NCBI GenBank assembly: GCA_030141605.1
Contig: JAQGDQ010000005.1
Span: forward strand, 1,612,180-1,676,179
Length of the DNA: 64,000 nucleotides
DNA from: Tubiluchus corallicola
Taxonomy: Eukaryota; Priapulida; Priapulimorpha; Priapulimorphida; Tubiluchidae
Direction of reading: 5' to 3'
Position numbers and translations under genes: made by a program. This document shows positions 1-13,137 of this stretch, piece by piece (the first letter of the stretch is position 1; the number at the start of each line of letters is the position of its first letter). The notes under the pieces are model-generated. The model ran no database searches. It had not been told where the DNA came from and saw only the letters and a list, made by a program, of their open reading frames with translations.

Positions 1-8
1 TATTTTAG

Positions 9-2205
9 ATTGAAGATCTGTACCTCATGTTTGCAAAAAAAGCCTCTGCCTTTAATAGTTGGTTTGAAAATGCTGAAGAAGACCTGACAGATCCAGTGCG
101 CTGTAACTCCATTGAAGAAATACGGGTATGCATTAATAATATTATTTTGTTGTTTTTTTGGAGAAACCAAATTAGAACTGTTTTATCCTATTTGCAATGA
201 GCTCCACTACTTAAATGGTTGGCCAGCTTGTACCTTAGCATTTCGTACTTTTGCTTACACAGCGTCATCCTAATAAAATTTGTTGGTTGTGTTTCAGGCT
301 TTGCGTGAGGCTCATGCTCAGTTCCAGGCTTCACTTTCTTCAGCTCAGGCTGATTTTGAACAGCTGGCTGCTCTTGATCGTCAGATTAAAGAGTTCAATG
401 TTGGGCCAAATCCCTACACTTGGTTTACTATGGAAGCACTTGATGATACATGGCGTAACCTCCAGAAAATTATACAAGTTTGTACATTTTTGTTTTCTAA
501 TTATGTGTCTTGATAAGCTTGGTTTATCTTACATATCAGTACACTATTAGGTTTATTTGCCTGATAGACTTTGAGAGTACTATGGGACAGTTTTTTAGCA
601 TTTTAAGTTACACTGTTGGGAGATTCTGATTAGCAAGTTCTTACATCAAATGCAATTTTATCGACAGTTTCAAATAGGGGAACCTCATTGTGCATATTTT
701 TGTAGGAGCGTGAGGCTGAATTAGAGAAAGAATATGCAAGACAGGAGGAAAATGACAAGTTCCGTCGTCAGTTTGCCCACAATGCTAATGCTTTCCATGC
801 ATGGCTTACTGAAACAAGGTTTGCTTTATGACACTTTGTTAGTAACTTTACCTGTGTGATGAGTATGTTTTGCAGTTACTGGTATTCACTGCGTGCTTAT
901 GACATTCTTGCATTGTCTGTTGTCGAAAAATAGGTCTTCCATGATGGAAGGTTCCGGAAGCCTTGAAGCTCAATTGGAAGCAACAAAGAGAAAGCTTGCC
1001 GAGGTTAGATCACAGAGGACACAACTAAAGCAGATAGAAGATCTGGGAGCACTGCTAGAGGAACATCTTATTCTTGATAACAGGTGTGAATAATGCTACA
1101 AATTTGATAATTTTGATAACGTACTTTTGATAATTTGCTAGATAACGTTGGCATTCTTTCAGCTGTTTTTGATGAGATTGTTAATTATTCAGTTACTGAG
1201 ATGTTATTTCTTTATAGATACACCGAGCATAGTACTGTAGGCTTGGCACAGCAGTGGGATCAGCTTGATCAGCTTGGCATGAGGATGGTGCACAATTTAG
1301 AACAGCAGATTCAGGCTCGCAACATGAGTGGCGTAAGTGAAGAAGCTCTGCGTGAGTTCAGCATGATGTTCAAGTGAGTATTAAATGCATTTTTTAGTTG
1401 AAAGTAAAAGAACGTCATTTCATTTGACATTTGACTATTTTATTTTAGATGACTTTATATTCTAATTGTTTATTTTTCAGGCATTTCGACAAGAACAAGT
1501 CTGGAAAACTTGACCATGGAGAATTTAAGTCATGCCTTAGAGCTCTCGGTTATGATCTACCAGTTGTGGAGGAAGGGCAGCCTGAACCTGAATTTCAGCT
1601 GATCATAGATATTGTTGATCCCAACAGGTAAGTGCAATAAAAATTCTTCTGAATCTGCATTAGTTCTGTAAACTTTCCTTTTTATTTTCATAAATTTTTG
1701 GCTAGTATTAATGTATTTGCATGTACATGTATTTCTGTTTCAGGGATGGTCATGTATCCCTGCAGGAATTTATGGCATTTATGATCAGCCGTGAGACAGA
1801 GAATGTCAAATCTTGTGAGGAAGTGCTCAGTGCATTCAAGTCACTTACAGTGGGTGATAAACCTTACGTCATGGTGGAAGAGTTGTATCAGGTATTTAAC
1901 TCGCTTAAGTTTTGGTCTCGTGTTTCTTGTGCTTAAATTTTGGGGCAATATTGTTTAATCTTTTCAAAATAGAAATGACACTTATTTGTGTTATACTGTT
2001 TTATAATGTTTGTGTTGAGGGGCTCATAACTGTAAGTTGTTTATAACTTGTACATTAAAATTTTTCAATGCAATTGCAGAATTTAACACCAGCCCAAGCG
2101 GATTACTGCATTGCCCATATGAAGCCGTACGTGGACGACCGAGGGCGCACAATCCAAGGAGCTTTAGACTATGTTGATTTCTGTGAATCACTCTTCAATA
2201 ATTAG
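9..2205 (+). CDS. SPTAN1: alpha-spectrin, C-terminal part (gene enters from the left edge)
   Basis: This is the 3' end of the non-erythroid alpha-spectrin gene, an actin-crosslinking protein of the membrane skeleton that works as a heterotetramer with beta-spectrin. Eight exons keep one open frame: 9-125, 298-477, 706-818, 934-1083, 1218-1373, 1481-1627, 1744-1891 and 2080-2205. Together they give 1137 nt, or 378 codons plus TAG. The first exons encode spectrin-repeat helices (motifs [16 protein letters not shown] and [11 protein letters not shown]). Exons 6-7 encode two canonical EF-hand loops, [12 protein letters not shown] and [12 protein letters not shown], and the last exon holds the degenerate EF3/EF4 part ending ESLFNN. 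Every junction has GT/AG and a matching phase. Similarity to vertebrate alpha-II-spectrin is very high from memory. The N-terminal 80-90 percent of the protein lies outside the window. The symbol is the vertebrate orthologue name. Confidence 0.95.
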
Positions 2206-2227
2206 CCTCTTTTACTAATGTAGCAAA

Positions 2228-2233
2228 AATAAA
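2228..2233 (+). promoter_or_regulatory. poly(A) signal of alpha-spectrin
   Basis: AATAAA lies 23 bases after the alpha-spectrin stop codon, so the 3' UTR would be very short. Other A/T-rich hexamers follow, and the actual cleavage site is not known. Confidence 0.5.
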
Positions 2234-5200
2234 GAAAAAACAGGTTGTGCGCTAACTGCTGATATTGTGAAAGCATTTATATACTTTTATGAATATTTAT
2301 ATGCATATTAACATTACTGTCATCTAGTGTTACTATTCTAATTATACCATTATTACTTTTAGGGCTTAAATATAATAGGCATTGTACTTACTATTAAATG
2401 TCGTTCATGTCTTTACTGTTAGTACAAAATTCTGGTTCTTGCTGTCTATTGGATAATGTGAATCAGACATTATTTAACTATTACTAACATTTAGATAAGG
2501 CATTAGCAAGCTCTTGACAGTACTAACTACATGTAGTTAGAGTTGTGCTGTAAGCGTAGAACCGCTCTGTTGCTAATGTATTTTGGTTTTGGATGGCGAC
2601 CTAAAACCCAAGTACATTACGCTTTTTGCGGTTTTGCTTCGATATAGGTAATTAGTAACCTCTCTTTGCATTGTTAATCAGAATTTTGACGGTGCTCATA
2701 GATCAGTATGGCTGCACTAATGTTCCTGCATAGTAAAAATATACAAGGATACAAACTTATGAGCACAGTTGGCTTAGTCGTACCCAGTGGCATCATGCGT
2801 GTTGATGTAGTGCTATGAGATAAGCAAGCACGGTGAATTTTACACACAACAATAAGAAGCATGATTTCTTGATTATTGCTAATTAATGGTTCTTACAGTC
2901 CGTGTGCTTGTTGTTTAGATCTTTGTATGTTTTTTCTCTGTGCAGGTATTATAAATATTACCTTAGGAGTGTTCGCTTTTTCATTTAATGTAATAATCTT
3001 ATTTGTAACCTTTTTTGTTTGTGTTAGTTTTTTCCTATTGAATGGCCTAGGGCTAAGCTACACTAGATGCAGTTTTGGTAAATTTTTTGTTGCTTTCCAA
3101 TTGTGTTGTGCTTCCAAGGTTGTGCAAGTTGCATTTATATTTAAATCTGCAAGCTTTTGCTAGGCATCACATTAGCACAAATTATTTACTTCCATATTTT
3201 AGGAATTAGGATACTTGACTTCCTTCTTTTAATCTGTATTTCTTGCAAGGTATACAGAGTGACTTCTGATTTAACTGTTTCCCATTTTATGTATGTCTTT
3301 TGTTTTAAATTGGTAGTTTTACAAATTCAAAATCTTAAATTTGCAGGTATATAACTTCGTACAGTGTTAAAGTAACTCCAATTCTTATTACAGTGCTGAC
3401 TCATATGTTATTACATATATAAGCCGCATTTTCATTGAATTTCTTGCTTGTTTTACAATCTTTTACATGTCATTAATGCTCGAAAGTCTTAACTAAGCAA
3501 ATTCGGAGTTATTATAAATGAAATCATTAGTGTGGGTTTATGGATAAAAAAGATTGATTCAGTATCCCTGGTACCTTAACGGTCATAATACAGTTTCTTT
3601 AAACAGTTAAAAGTCTAATAAATAAATTTTGGTTCACCATTTTTTCTGACTTTTTAATTTAGTGTTGATAACATGTTGATATAGTGTTGATGACTGACTG
3701 ATAATAAATAGACAGTATATTAGTAGCAGTACTACACTGTAGCGAAATGTCGCTGTTTAAATGTATTTTTTCCAATGGTATCCATAGACTTTAGTATCCC
3801 TGATCTTTGCACCAATTAATCAGATATTCAGTTCAAAAACTAATTACTAAAAGGCGGCTCATATTTCGTACGGTGTACTGATATATTTAGACGAATTTGA
3901 TTGGCCATATTCTTAATAAAATAAGAAGTGTTGGTGTCTTGAAGTGGAAAAATACACAGGTTCTAAAATTTGTGTGAGAATTGCTGTTTAACAACTACTG
4001 ACTTAGATCCCATTGAATGGGGCATGAAATTAGTGAATCACTGTCAGTGTAATTGTGCGTTTGTAAACATCCAAATGCACAAAAAAATTGGGAGCAGAAT
4101 CTCAAAAAAATGTTGTTTTATTTAGTGTTGCCAGCTGAAGCTATGGAATGGCAAACAATTATCTCTATTAATCAAGGAGACAAAGTTGCTGTGAAGTCCT
4201 CGCACATGTGAATCTGATTTCACCAATTGGATTTTTTTAAACCTGCGTTTAAACAAATTTTGTATTAGTATAATTATAAAGTACGTAATGCCAGTGGCTC
4301 TATGAAGGGCTGCTAGCTATAGGTGACTAACTTTTCCCAAACTGGGATGTCTGACGACTGCGTAATCGAAGTTATAAGATCAGTACGTGGCATACTGTTG
4401 AGGAATCAGCCTAAGTGATTTTAGAAAATCCTATTTGCCAGCTAGGGTTTTAGTTTCATAATATTTGCCAGTTAGGGTTTTAGTTTCATAATTGTATATA
4501 TAGACATAGACATTTTATTTATCTCCTCATTTACACCAATATATGATAGTATTGCCACTTTTTACACAGTGCTAAAATATAACATTTGGATAGGTTTTAC
4601 ATGACTATTTTAGAAGTCACGCGTAAGTCAATTATTAACTCAGAACTAAACCGTGGAATTAAGCGGACCCAGATGTTGTACTAACTGGCTTCCCTATCAC
4701 AGTTTGTTAGGAGACAAGGACAGAAAAAATGTAGAAGACTTAACAGCAAATAAAATTTTAGACGAAGATGAATACGTTGCTCATACTGTCCTGACTGTTC
4801 TCTCAGTTTACGTAGTACATGATACAGTAGCTCTTGACTCTGGTGTTACCAGGACGAGCAGGTGTTACGCTATTATTTTTTCAACTTTCACTACAGATGG
4901 CGACAAAAGAACATGTCAGAACTAGCGGGAAGTCGGTAACAGTATTCTAGTAAACGCAGATTTTAGTAATTGATCATAATAAGTGTATTACGATGCCAGT
5001 CAGTCCATTCAGAGGTTTGTTGCAACAATAACCAATTAATAGTTAGAATAGTATATAATATTAAAAACGCGTGAGATAAAACAAATAACAGAAGTTTAGC
5101 AACAGAGACAACTATGGGCAAAAAGCCTACTTAGGCTTCGCCCTGTCGATCTACTTTAATTTTTAATCTTATTCACTGGAGGGGGACATGACTGGAATTC

Positions 5201-5415
5201 ACTGTTTTGTGTTCAGTTGTCTTGCTAGTAAATGTCGTAGCCTCGTATTGAATTTTGTTTGGAGTTAAATATGTAGATATACCTCTGCAATTTGTATTAC
5301 ACATTTTTGTTACTGCTTAACAGCTTGTGACACTATGCCTATACGGAAGCTGGAATTTAAAGCGTGACTGTACCCTACAACATTAAAAGAATTAAAGCAA
5401 GCTTTCGTTTGAAGC
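2234..5415. other. spacer between alpha-spectrin and RTEL1
   Basis: No gene is recognised in these 3.2 kb. The short open frames (for example at 4653-4925) have no known motif, no splice-supported extension and biased AT-rich composition. Small structures seen are an 18-bp perfect palindrome at 2523-2540 and a 30-bp tandem duplication at 4433-4492. The part nearest 5416 should contain the RTEL1 promoter and 5' UTR, but no core element could be identified with confidence. Confidence 0.6.
4433..4492. repeat. 30-bp tandem duplication
   Basis: Two copies of a 30-base unit lie head to tail (4433-4462 and 4463-4492), differing at one base. The unit contains GGGTTTTAGTTTC. It is a simple local duplication with no visible function. 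Confidence 0.8.
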
Positions 5416-8400
5416 ATGTCTATGACAGTTAACATTGATGGGCTTGAAGTCTCTTTTCCTTTTGAACCGTATGAATGTCAGAAGAGTTATATGAGAAGTG
5501 TAATAACCTGTCTGAGGCAGGTGAGTAACTTTTTGTGTATTATAAAATAGTAATCAACTTTTGTTTTTTATTTTTAGTAATCAATTACGTTCTGATTCTT
5601 CCACCTTTATTCAATATTAGTAGTAGTGTTTGCAAAATTGTGACACACTGTAGTGTGTCAAATTGTATATGAAAAAATAAAGATATAGATAAAAAAGTCC
5701 TTTGTTTTAAGGCAATTTTATGGCTTTTACTGAGAACAATGGCTCCTGTTTTGCAGACCAAAACTCAGATGCTTTGAATGAAAAATTAATGCTTTTTTAA
5801 ATTTAGGGTGTGAATGGTATCCTGGAAAGTCCTACTGGCACTGGTAAAACCTTATCTCTACTCTGTTCAAGCTTATCTTGGCTTGAATCTCAGAAAGCTC
5901 AAGTAAGTTAAGATCAAAGACAATAAAAAGTTTGTTGTTTTGAAACCATTGTTGAGATTTGCTGTTGTTGAACTCAGGCAATGCGAATTGCTTAGGACTA
6001 GTTGCACACTTATAATGTACCTTTCATGATTGGGTTGTCCGATATTTATCCGGACCTGTATTTATCCGTGATTTCGGTGCAGTATTTCTTGGTATTGCTA
6101 CTCTAACGATTTTTTGCTGCATTGTCAATACAATAATGATACTAGGTTATTTTCTGTATCAGTTCGATATGAGATTTGAATCATTAATGATTGACATTCG
6201 ATAATTTCGTTTAACAACACTATTTAAAGGTTCTCCAGTTACATTAGTTCAATGTTAATTTTAGTAAATGACAATATCAGTGTGTAAACAGTGCTAGCTT
6301 GCATACTGCGTACGGTAATGACATTTAATGGCGAGAAAGATGAAGCTGCTTTTGAAGCAGAAACTTAATCTAGTGGCCTTTTATTATGCAATTTTTGATG
6401 ATTTTTTTTATTAATAAATTAATATTCAAAATGATTTTTTACTATATAAAATCTTTATTAATGTTAGCAACACTGTTTTTCTGTAGCAAAATATGATTTG
6501 ATACTAGACAGTTTCCCTCCTGGATATATCTATTTTTTATTATTTTTGTTTTTTTACTTTTAGTTGTATGATCTAGTTCTATAATACACCATCTAAGTAT
6601 TGTATGCTACGAAGCTGCTTTTCTGATTTGCGGAATATGAAAAACTCTAATTAGATGTGAATTTATTAAATTTCTTCAGAATTTTTACCATTAGTTACCT
6701 GGCTGTTGATAGTGATGATATTACATCATTTGTAGGTTGAGATGTCTAAGCTTACATTTACCACCAAGGAGATTGGTAGCACTTTTTCTAAACAGCTGGA
6801 ACAACAACTACAAGAAGCTGCCGGTTTGGTGTGGGATACTCAAAATCAAACAGGTATTATATTTTTGTGCTAGTTTAGTCCAAGTCTAGGACTACTGTTT
6901 GCAACTTGTGTTTAGCCTTCATGTTACGAGTCTTGTGATAAACGTGGCTCCAAATATTTGCTAGAAAGATAAGAAGAAAAAGTGGCTAAAAAGTAAGGTT
7001 AATAAAGATCATTGGGAAAGCATGTGTGTAAATCCCATGGTTATGCCATAGTTAATATCACTAACAATGAATTAAAGAAAAAATTATTGCAACTCCTAAG
7101 TTAGTTTAAAACCTACCTTCTAGATACTGCAAAATTTTGTTTTTATTAGTATCATTGATTATAAATTTTAGAAATTAAATGAGCTACCTTTAACGTTGCC
7201 TTTAAGTATTAAAATATTGCAGAGATTGTTGCAGCTGGGGGAAGTTTTTATTTAGAAACCTTTTAGACTAAATGAATGTTTTAAAAACCGCTACTGATTT
7301 TGTTTATTTGTATATTTGCAAACGTATTTAGTTTTAAGTGCTCAGACTTTAGCCATAGAGTCTATGAATGATTGATTTAATTATTCTTTTCTTTAAATTG
7401 CTTAAAATTTTGACAAAACTAATGCTTGGTTTTGGAGTTTTAGAATTTGCTGAATATTGGTTTCGTTTGCATTATAGCATTTAGGGGATATCCAAGAATA
7501 ATTTATGCATCACGGACACATTCTCAGCTTACTCAGGCTATTCAAGAGTTAAAGCGAACTACATACGGAAAATGGTATTGATTTATAATTTTCTGTTTCA
7601 TTAAATTGCTTATAAGATACAAGCATTTTATCTTCTGAAAGCTATATGAGAAAAGAAAATTTCTATTTTTTCCATTGCAAACCAGGATTTGTCACTCATT
7701 GGCAGCGCCTATTTAATATGGATACGTAGTTGTGGTGAGACCGAAAGCCTGCTCTAGAATTTCAAAGTACTCGTTATGAAGATAAACTTCTGTAGTGAGA
7801 TTTTCATTGGCAAAGTTATCTTAGCAATGTATTACTACGACCGTGTCATGTTGTAATGACAGAAATACTTTGATGTGAATGCAGATGTAATGCAGTTTTA
7901 TGGCTAACACCCTGTTATAAACAGGCTCAGGGTTGCTTTTTTGAGTCGCTAATCGCATGTGGTGGCTATTCAATTATTCTACTCTTCCCAAACGTGAGGC
8001 ACATACTGTATTACATAGTGTGTGTTGAAATTAGATGTTTATTCAAATTAGAAAATCATGTGTTTTTTGCTTTAGGGTTCGTTCATGCATACTGGGTTCC
8101 CGAGATCAGCTTTGCATTCATTCCAAAGTCTCAACATTGGATAACAATAGTGCCAAAATTCATGTCTGTCGACAAATGGTGAAGGAAAGAAATTGTTGGC
8201 CTTATAGAAATTTTGATGGTACATAGAAGAAAAATATTTTGAAATTTTAATATGATACAGTTTTCTAATTTTAGTGTTTTGTTTCAATGTCATCGAAAAT
8301 AAAATTAAATACATCTTTATTATAATAATGCTGAATCTAATGTGTGCATATATACGTGTTTTTTTAATTTTTTGACAGATCGCAGACAAAAGACTATGGA

Positions 8401-11400
8401 CTTAGTAAAAGATCTGTGTCAAAGCGAGAAGGCTGGTGGTGTTGTGGACATTGAAGATTTAGTTAAAATGGGAAGAAAGCATCTGTAAGTTAATAGAGAC
8501 ACTTGCAATCTCTTTACTTTTGCTTGATTGTCTGTCTCATCTGTAAAATGTGTTTGTTTTACTTCATCTAACACATGGTAGATAAAGCATTAGATAGTAA
8601 AAAGATGACTGTCCAACTTGTTTTATATGTAAAAGCTTTGTGGTACAGTAAAATAAAAAATCGTTTTTTAATTAGAACCAGAAAGTTTGTTGTTTAACAT
8701 TTTTTTCAAAATAATGTGTAATATTTGTATTACTTAAGTTTTTTAGTGCAAGATTTCTTGTATTGCTTTCGTTTTTTCTTCCTGTTGCTTATGATTATTT
8801 TTATAGTGAGAGTAAATTGTTAATTTTCAGACTTTGTCCATTTTACATGGCCAAAGAAGGACAAAACAATGCTGATATAGTGTTTATGCCCTACAACTAC
8901 CTTCTTGATCCTGAAGCTCGTCGCTCAAACAAGATTGATGTTGCTGGATGTGTTATAATTTTTGATGAAGCCCATAATCTAGTATGCTTTTGCTTATGTT
9001 TTTCCTTTTCCAGTTTTAATTTCATTATTTTTGTGTTTTTGCTGCACACTGTCTTTGGAAGTTTAGATGTTTATTTTTTCGTTTTTTTGGGTTTATTTCG
9101 TGTAGGTGTTGACCTTTTATTATACAGTTTAACAGTTTGTAAGATTAAATCTGGTATGCAGCATTATAGTTATTGTATAATATAGATTACTGTGGTAGGA
9201 CCAGAACCTAGCTCATTGTCAAAAGTAATAATTATTCTGAGATGAGATGTTGGACCAACAGAGGTGTTCATGCATTTTTTCCTCAAAAAAAGTAAGTACC
9301 TGGGGGCAGTTTGGCAGAACAAACCATTACCAATTTAAGCAAATTTTCTTGGCAGTCACCTGTTCATTTACTAACCACCCTCAATGCTGTTTAACTTCAA
9401 TTGCTAAGCAGACATAATAACCACTCAACTAATTCATGTCATAATCATCTGTCCTAAATCAGTGTACACTTCGCAAAAATTTAATGGTAGGTCATGTACA
9501 TGGACTTAGAATATTTGGTAAGTGATGGAAATGTCGACAATACAAAAATGGAAGGTACAAAAACATATCCAGAACAGGTCATAGGCTAGACAGTGTGAAG
9601 CTTTGAAAAGCAAAAAATTTAGAACAGGAACAAACAGAGTTAGTGCTAAATATTAACAAACGAAGCAGTCAATTAACAAATCCGGACTCTCTCTCTCTCT
9701 GTGTGTGTGTTTGAAATGTTAATAAGTCAAAATCTGATACACAGCTGAACGATCTTGTGAGGATTAATTGTAAAACGAAGTGACCACCAGACAAAGTAGC
9801 TGCAAACGAAAGTGCCAATAGTGTAGCTAGTGGAGATTCTAACTGGCTTTAGATCTGAAGTACTAATGTTAGTGTTGGCTTACTGCCTGTATTTACTGTA
9901 TTTATAAATTATTTTTTCATTTTTGTTATATTTGTCAAACAAGTATATTATTTATCTAACTGACTTGGTGATTACTAATTAAAATCGTTATTTGACAGGA
10001 GCAAATTTGTGAGGAAAGCGCTAGTGTTGAGTTAAAAGCAAGCGAGTTAGCCATGGCTGTCAATGAAGTTACAGAGATGCTCAATCATCTTATGCAGCAG
10101 CAGAGACATGAGGAAATCTTGGGCGTAGCAACTGAAGCATCCACATCAGGTACCTGAAAAAACCTTGTTATAATGAATTAATAATTGGTTATTGGGCAGG
10201 AGTGCCTGTAATAACTGACAGTCCGCAATAACTGTGCAATACATTTATAGTATGCGTTATTGAAAAAAATGACCAGTAAACCCGCACAAGATCCAATAGT
10301 CACAATATACACATGCATGTAGATACTACTGATACAAGATATAAGATAGACACAAGATACTACAGAGCTTTGCACATCTGTTGTGGTTCTTATAAAGGAG
10401 TACATCCAGTTTCCTATTTAAAGAGAGTTTGTTGAACATGTAAATTGTCTGTTTCAGACTATTCTGTGGATGACCTTACATTACTGAAAACGCTGCTGCT
10501 GGAATTAGAATCTGCTATTGACACGTTAGAATTAAATCCTCAGACGAAGACATTGAAGAAGTCCGGCGAGTAAGTTACAGTAAGTCCTCGCTTAACGATG
10601 CTAATGCGTCCCAAAAAAGTGCAAGGTTAAGCGAAATGTCGTTAAATGAAGCCAATGCTTCCATAGAAAGTAATGTAATAGAATTTAGATACACTCCAGA
10701 GACTAAAGTCAATACTGCTTAAATCATATAAGTTAAACATTCTATGAGTTTTATTCATATTTCTACTGATTATTTTTCTTCCTGTTTGCCTGGAGCCACC
10801 TATATATTTTACTTACCAATACCTAGCTATAGCGGTTTCTTTTTCGTTAACATAAACACTGCAGAGTCAAGCCCTAAGGATACCTCAGGAATGTTACCTT
10901 TCTTCCTTGGTTGCCGGCAAAATTGGTCGCTGGACACATACCGCTAGCAATACAGTAGTAGCGTCAGTAGTCAGTGTAGAAAGCAAAAATGTGTAATAAT
11001 TACACTATTTACATAACTAGTGTGTTTTTTAGAACAGAATAATGCAATAGATGCTGTTTTAATGCATCAAATGCGGTAAAAATTTTACTATAAAAAAAAT
11101 TTGCCTTGAGCAAAGTAAAAAAATTGTCGTTAAAGCAAAACATGCGTCGTTAAGTGAAAATAGGTGTCAAATGATCGGCGTCGTTGAAACAAAATGTCAT
11201 TAAACGGGTAGTCGTTAAGTGAGGACTTACTGTATGACAGGGGTTTTGCCATCAAGAAAATTTTCATGTCCTGCTTATTTTTTTGTAGATTTTAGCTTTT
11301 GAAATGTGATGACAAATGTGGTAATTGTACCTGATATAGTTCAAGTGTTGAATTGCTGTTAAGTAAACATCCGGTCTGCAGTTCGTGCGAGATTATGTTT

Positions 11401-13097
11401 TCTTTCGGCCTAAACAAAGTTTTTAACTTAAGCAAAAAATTTGTGGTCATTAATTTTTGTGTGTTGCTGTATAATGCTTGCTAAATTACCAGCATCTAGG
11501 AAAGTAGTTTGTGATGTATTCGTTTCTGTTGATGTCTATCACCACTTGTTCTATGTGCAAGCCAATATATATATATATTATTCTATATGACATAAAATAT
11601 GCATCTGATTTTAAAGTGTCTTTTATGCAGCTATTTAATCGTTCTACTGGACATGGTTTTGTAAATCCACTCATTATTAATCTATATTTATTAATTTTAG
11701 ATTTATGCTAGAGCTGCTTAGAAAGGTTAACGTGAGGTCAGACAATGTGCCATTTATTCTTGACCTAATAGATAAAATTATCAATGATTTAACTCTTGGC
11801 GGAGTGGGGCACAGTCGAAAAGGAGCCGGTTTGTCTAAAGTTGCTAATCTGTTCAAAGTATGTGTATGTAATTTCTTTATAATTGCTTGAGGATGCAGTT
11901 TTTGGTGAAATGTTTCACCAGTTTAGTTATTATTTTACTAACAACTGACTAGTTACTTTTGCATAGTACTAGTGAATTTATAGAAAGTATGACAGCCGCA
12001 CCATTAGAGTAACAGTATTATGTGTTGAGACAGATTAGTAACAGTAGTAAATGTTTTAGCAATGCAGTTGATTACATGATTTAGATTTTTTGGTTCCATG
12101 GATTCGTTGTTAGCTGAGGCCTGTGTTATTACTTCTGGGCCAGGAATTAAGGCGTGTGATAACTGTGGTCTAATTGGAAGTGTGTTTTTTTCTGTTTTTA
12201 TTAATTTCAGCTTATGTGCATTTCCATAAAACTATGGATATACATGTTACAGGCAATGTGGAAAATTTAGACATTTTATAAAATTCCTAGGCATTTTATA
12301 TAACGCCTATGCATTTCCAGAACAGTGCAAAATAAATGTTTCTGCTGTGACTCTCACACTTTTTCTAGATGTTTTGTACAATAATTAGGATTTATAAAAA
12401 ATGCATAAAGTGACTTTGCAATGTGTAAAATGAACATTGAATTGAATTTTTCCTAGCTGTTTTATATATTACCTATGCATTGTATGAAATGCATAAAACA
12501 ATTTAGCTAACTTACTAAACTAAAGCAAGCAATTTTTGAGTGAGTTAATTGTTTTATTGGAGGCGAGGGAAATGTCACCATCTCTGACATACTGCTGAAT
12601 CAGGTGGATCACTTTCCATATCGAGGAACCTGGGACTGGATTCATAAAGTTTTTACGAAGAATAATTTCCTCAACTTGTTTGTGCATAAAAATGTTCTTA
12701 ACACTATGCACGAATTCGTTAAGCCTCTCTGTCTACCTATCTGTTTGCCTACCTACCTATTTATCTATCCACCAGCTAACCAAGTGAATTCAAATTCACA
12801 CATTCGCTAAAATAAAGTTGACTTTATATGAACTGCCTAAGATTTTTATATCAGAACAATTGAATGTTTGTTTTATTTTTAGATTAGCTACAATTTAATC
12901 AGCATTTTATAGAATAATCTAGGAAAAATATATTCAAAAATCTAAGTAATACGCACTTTGCCTAGAAAGACTTTTACATTATATATAATGTCCAGGAAAA
13001 GTGTAGAAGGAACTATTTTAGACACTACCTGATTTGTTTTGTCGCTCTATAAAATGCCTAAACATTCTATAGAATACCCAATTTCACACTTTACCTG

Positions 13098-13137
<40 letters not shown>

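Noticed and set aside
2523-2540. 18-bp perfect palindrome downstream of alpha-spectrin
   Set aside because: Isolated, AT-rich, with no repeat copies or target duplication seen.
5641-5660. Perfect 9-bp hairpin (TGACACACT, loop GT) in RTEL1 intron 1
   Set aside because: Short inverted repeats of this size are expected in 64 kb. No flanking signal supports a function.
8763-9185. 140-codon open frame that looks like a separate gene
   Set aside because: It is RTEL1 exon 7 (8831-8981) read through into introns on both sides.
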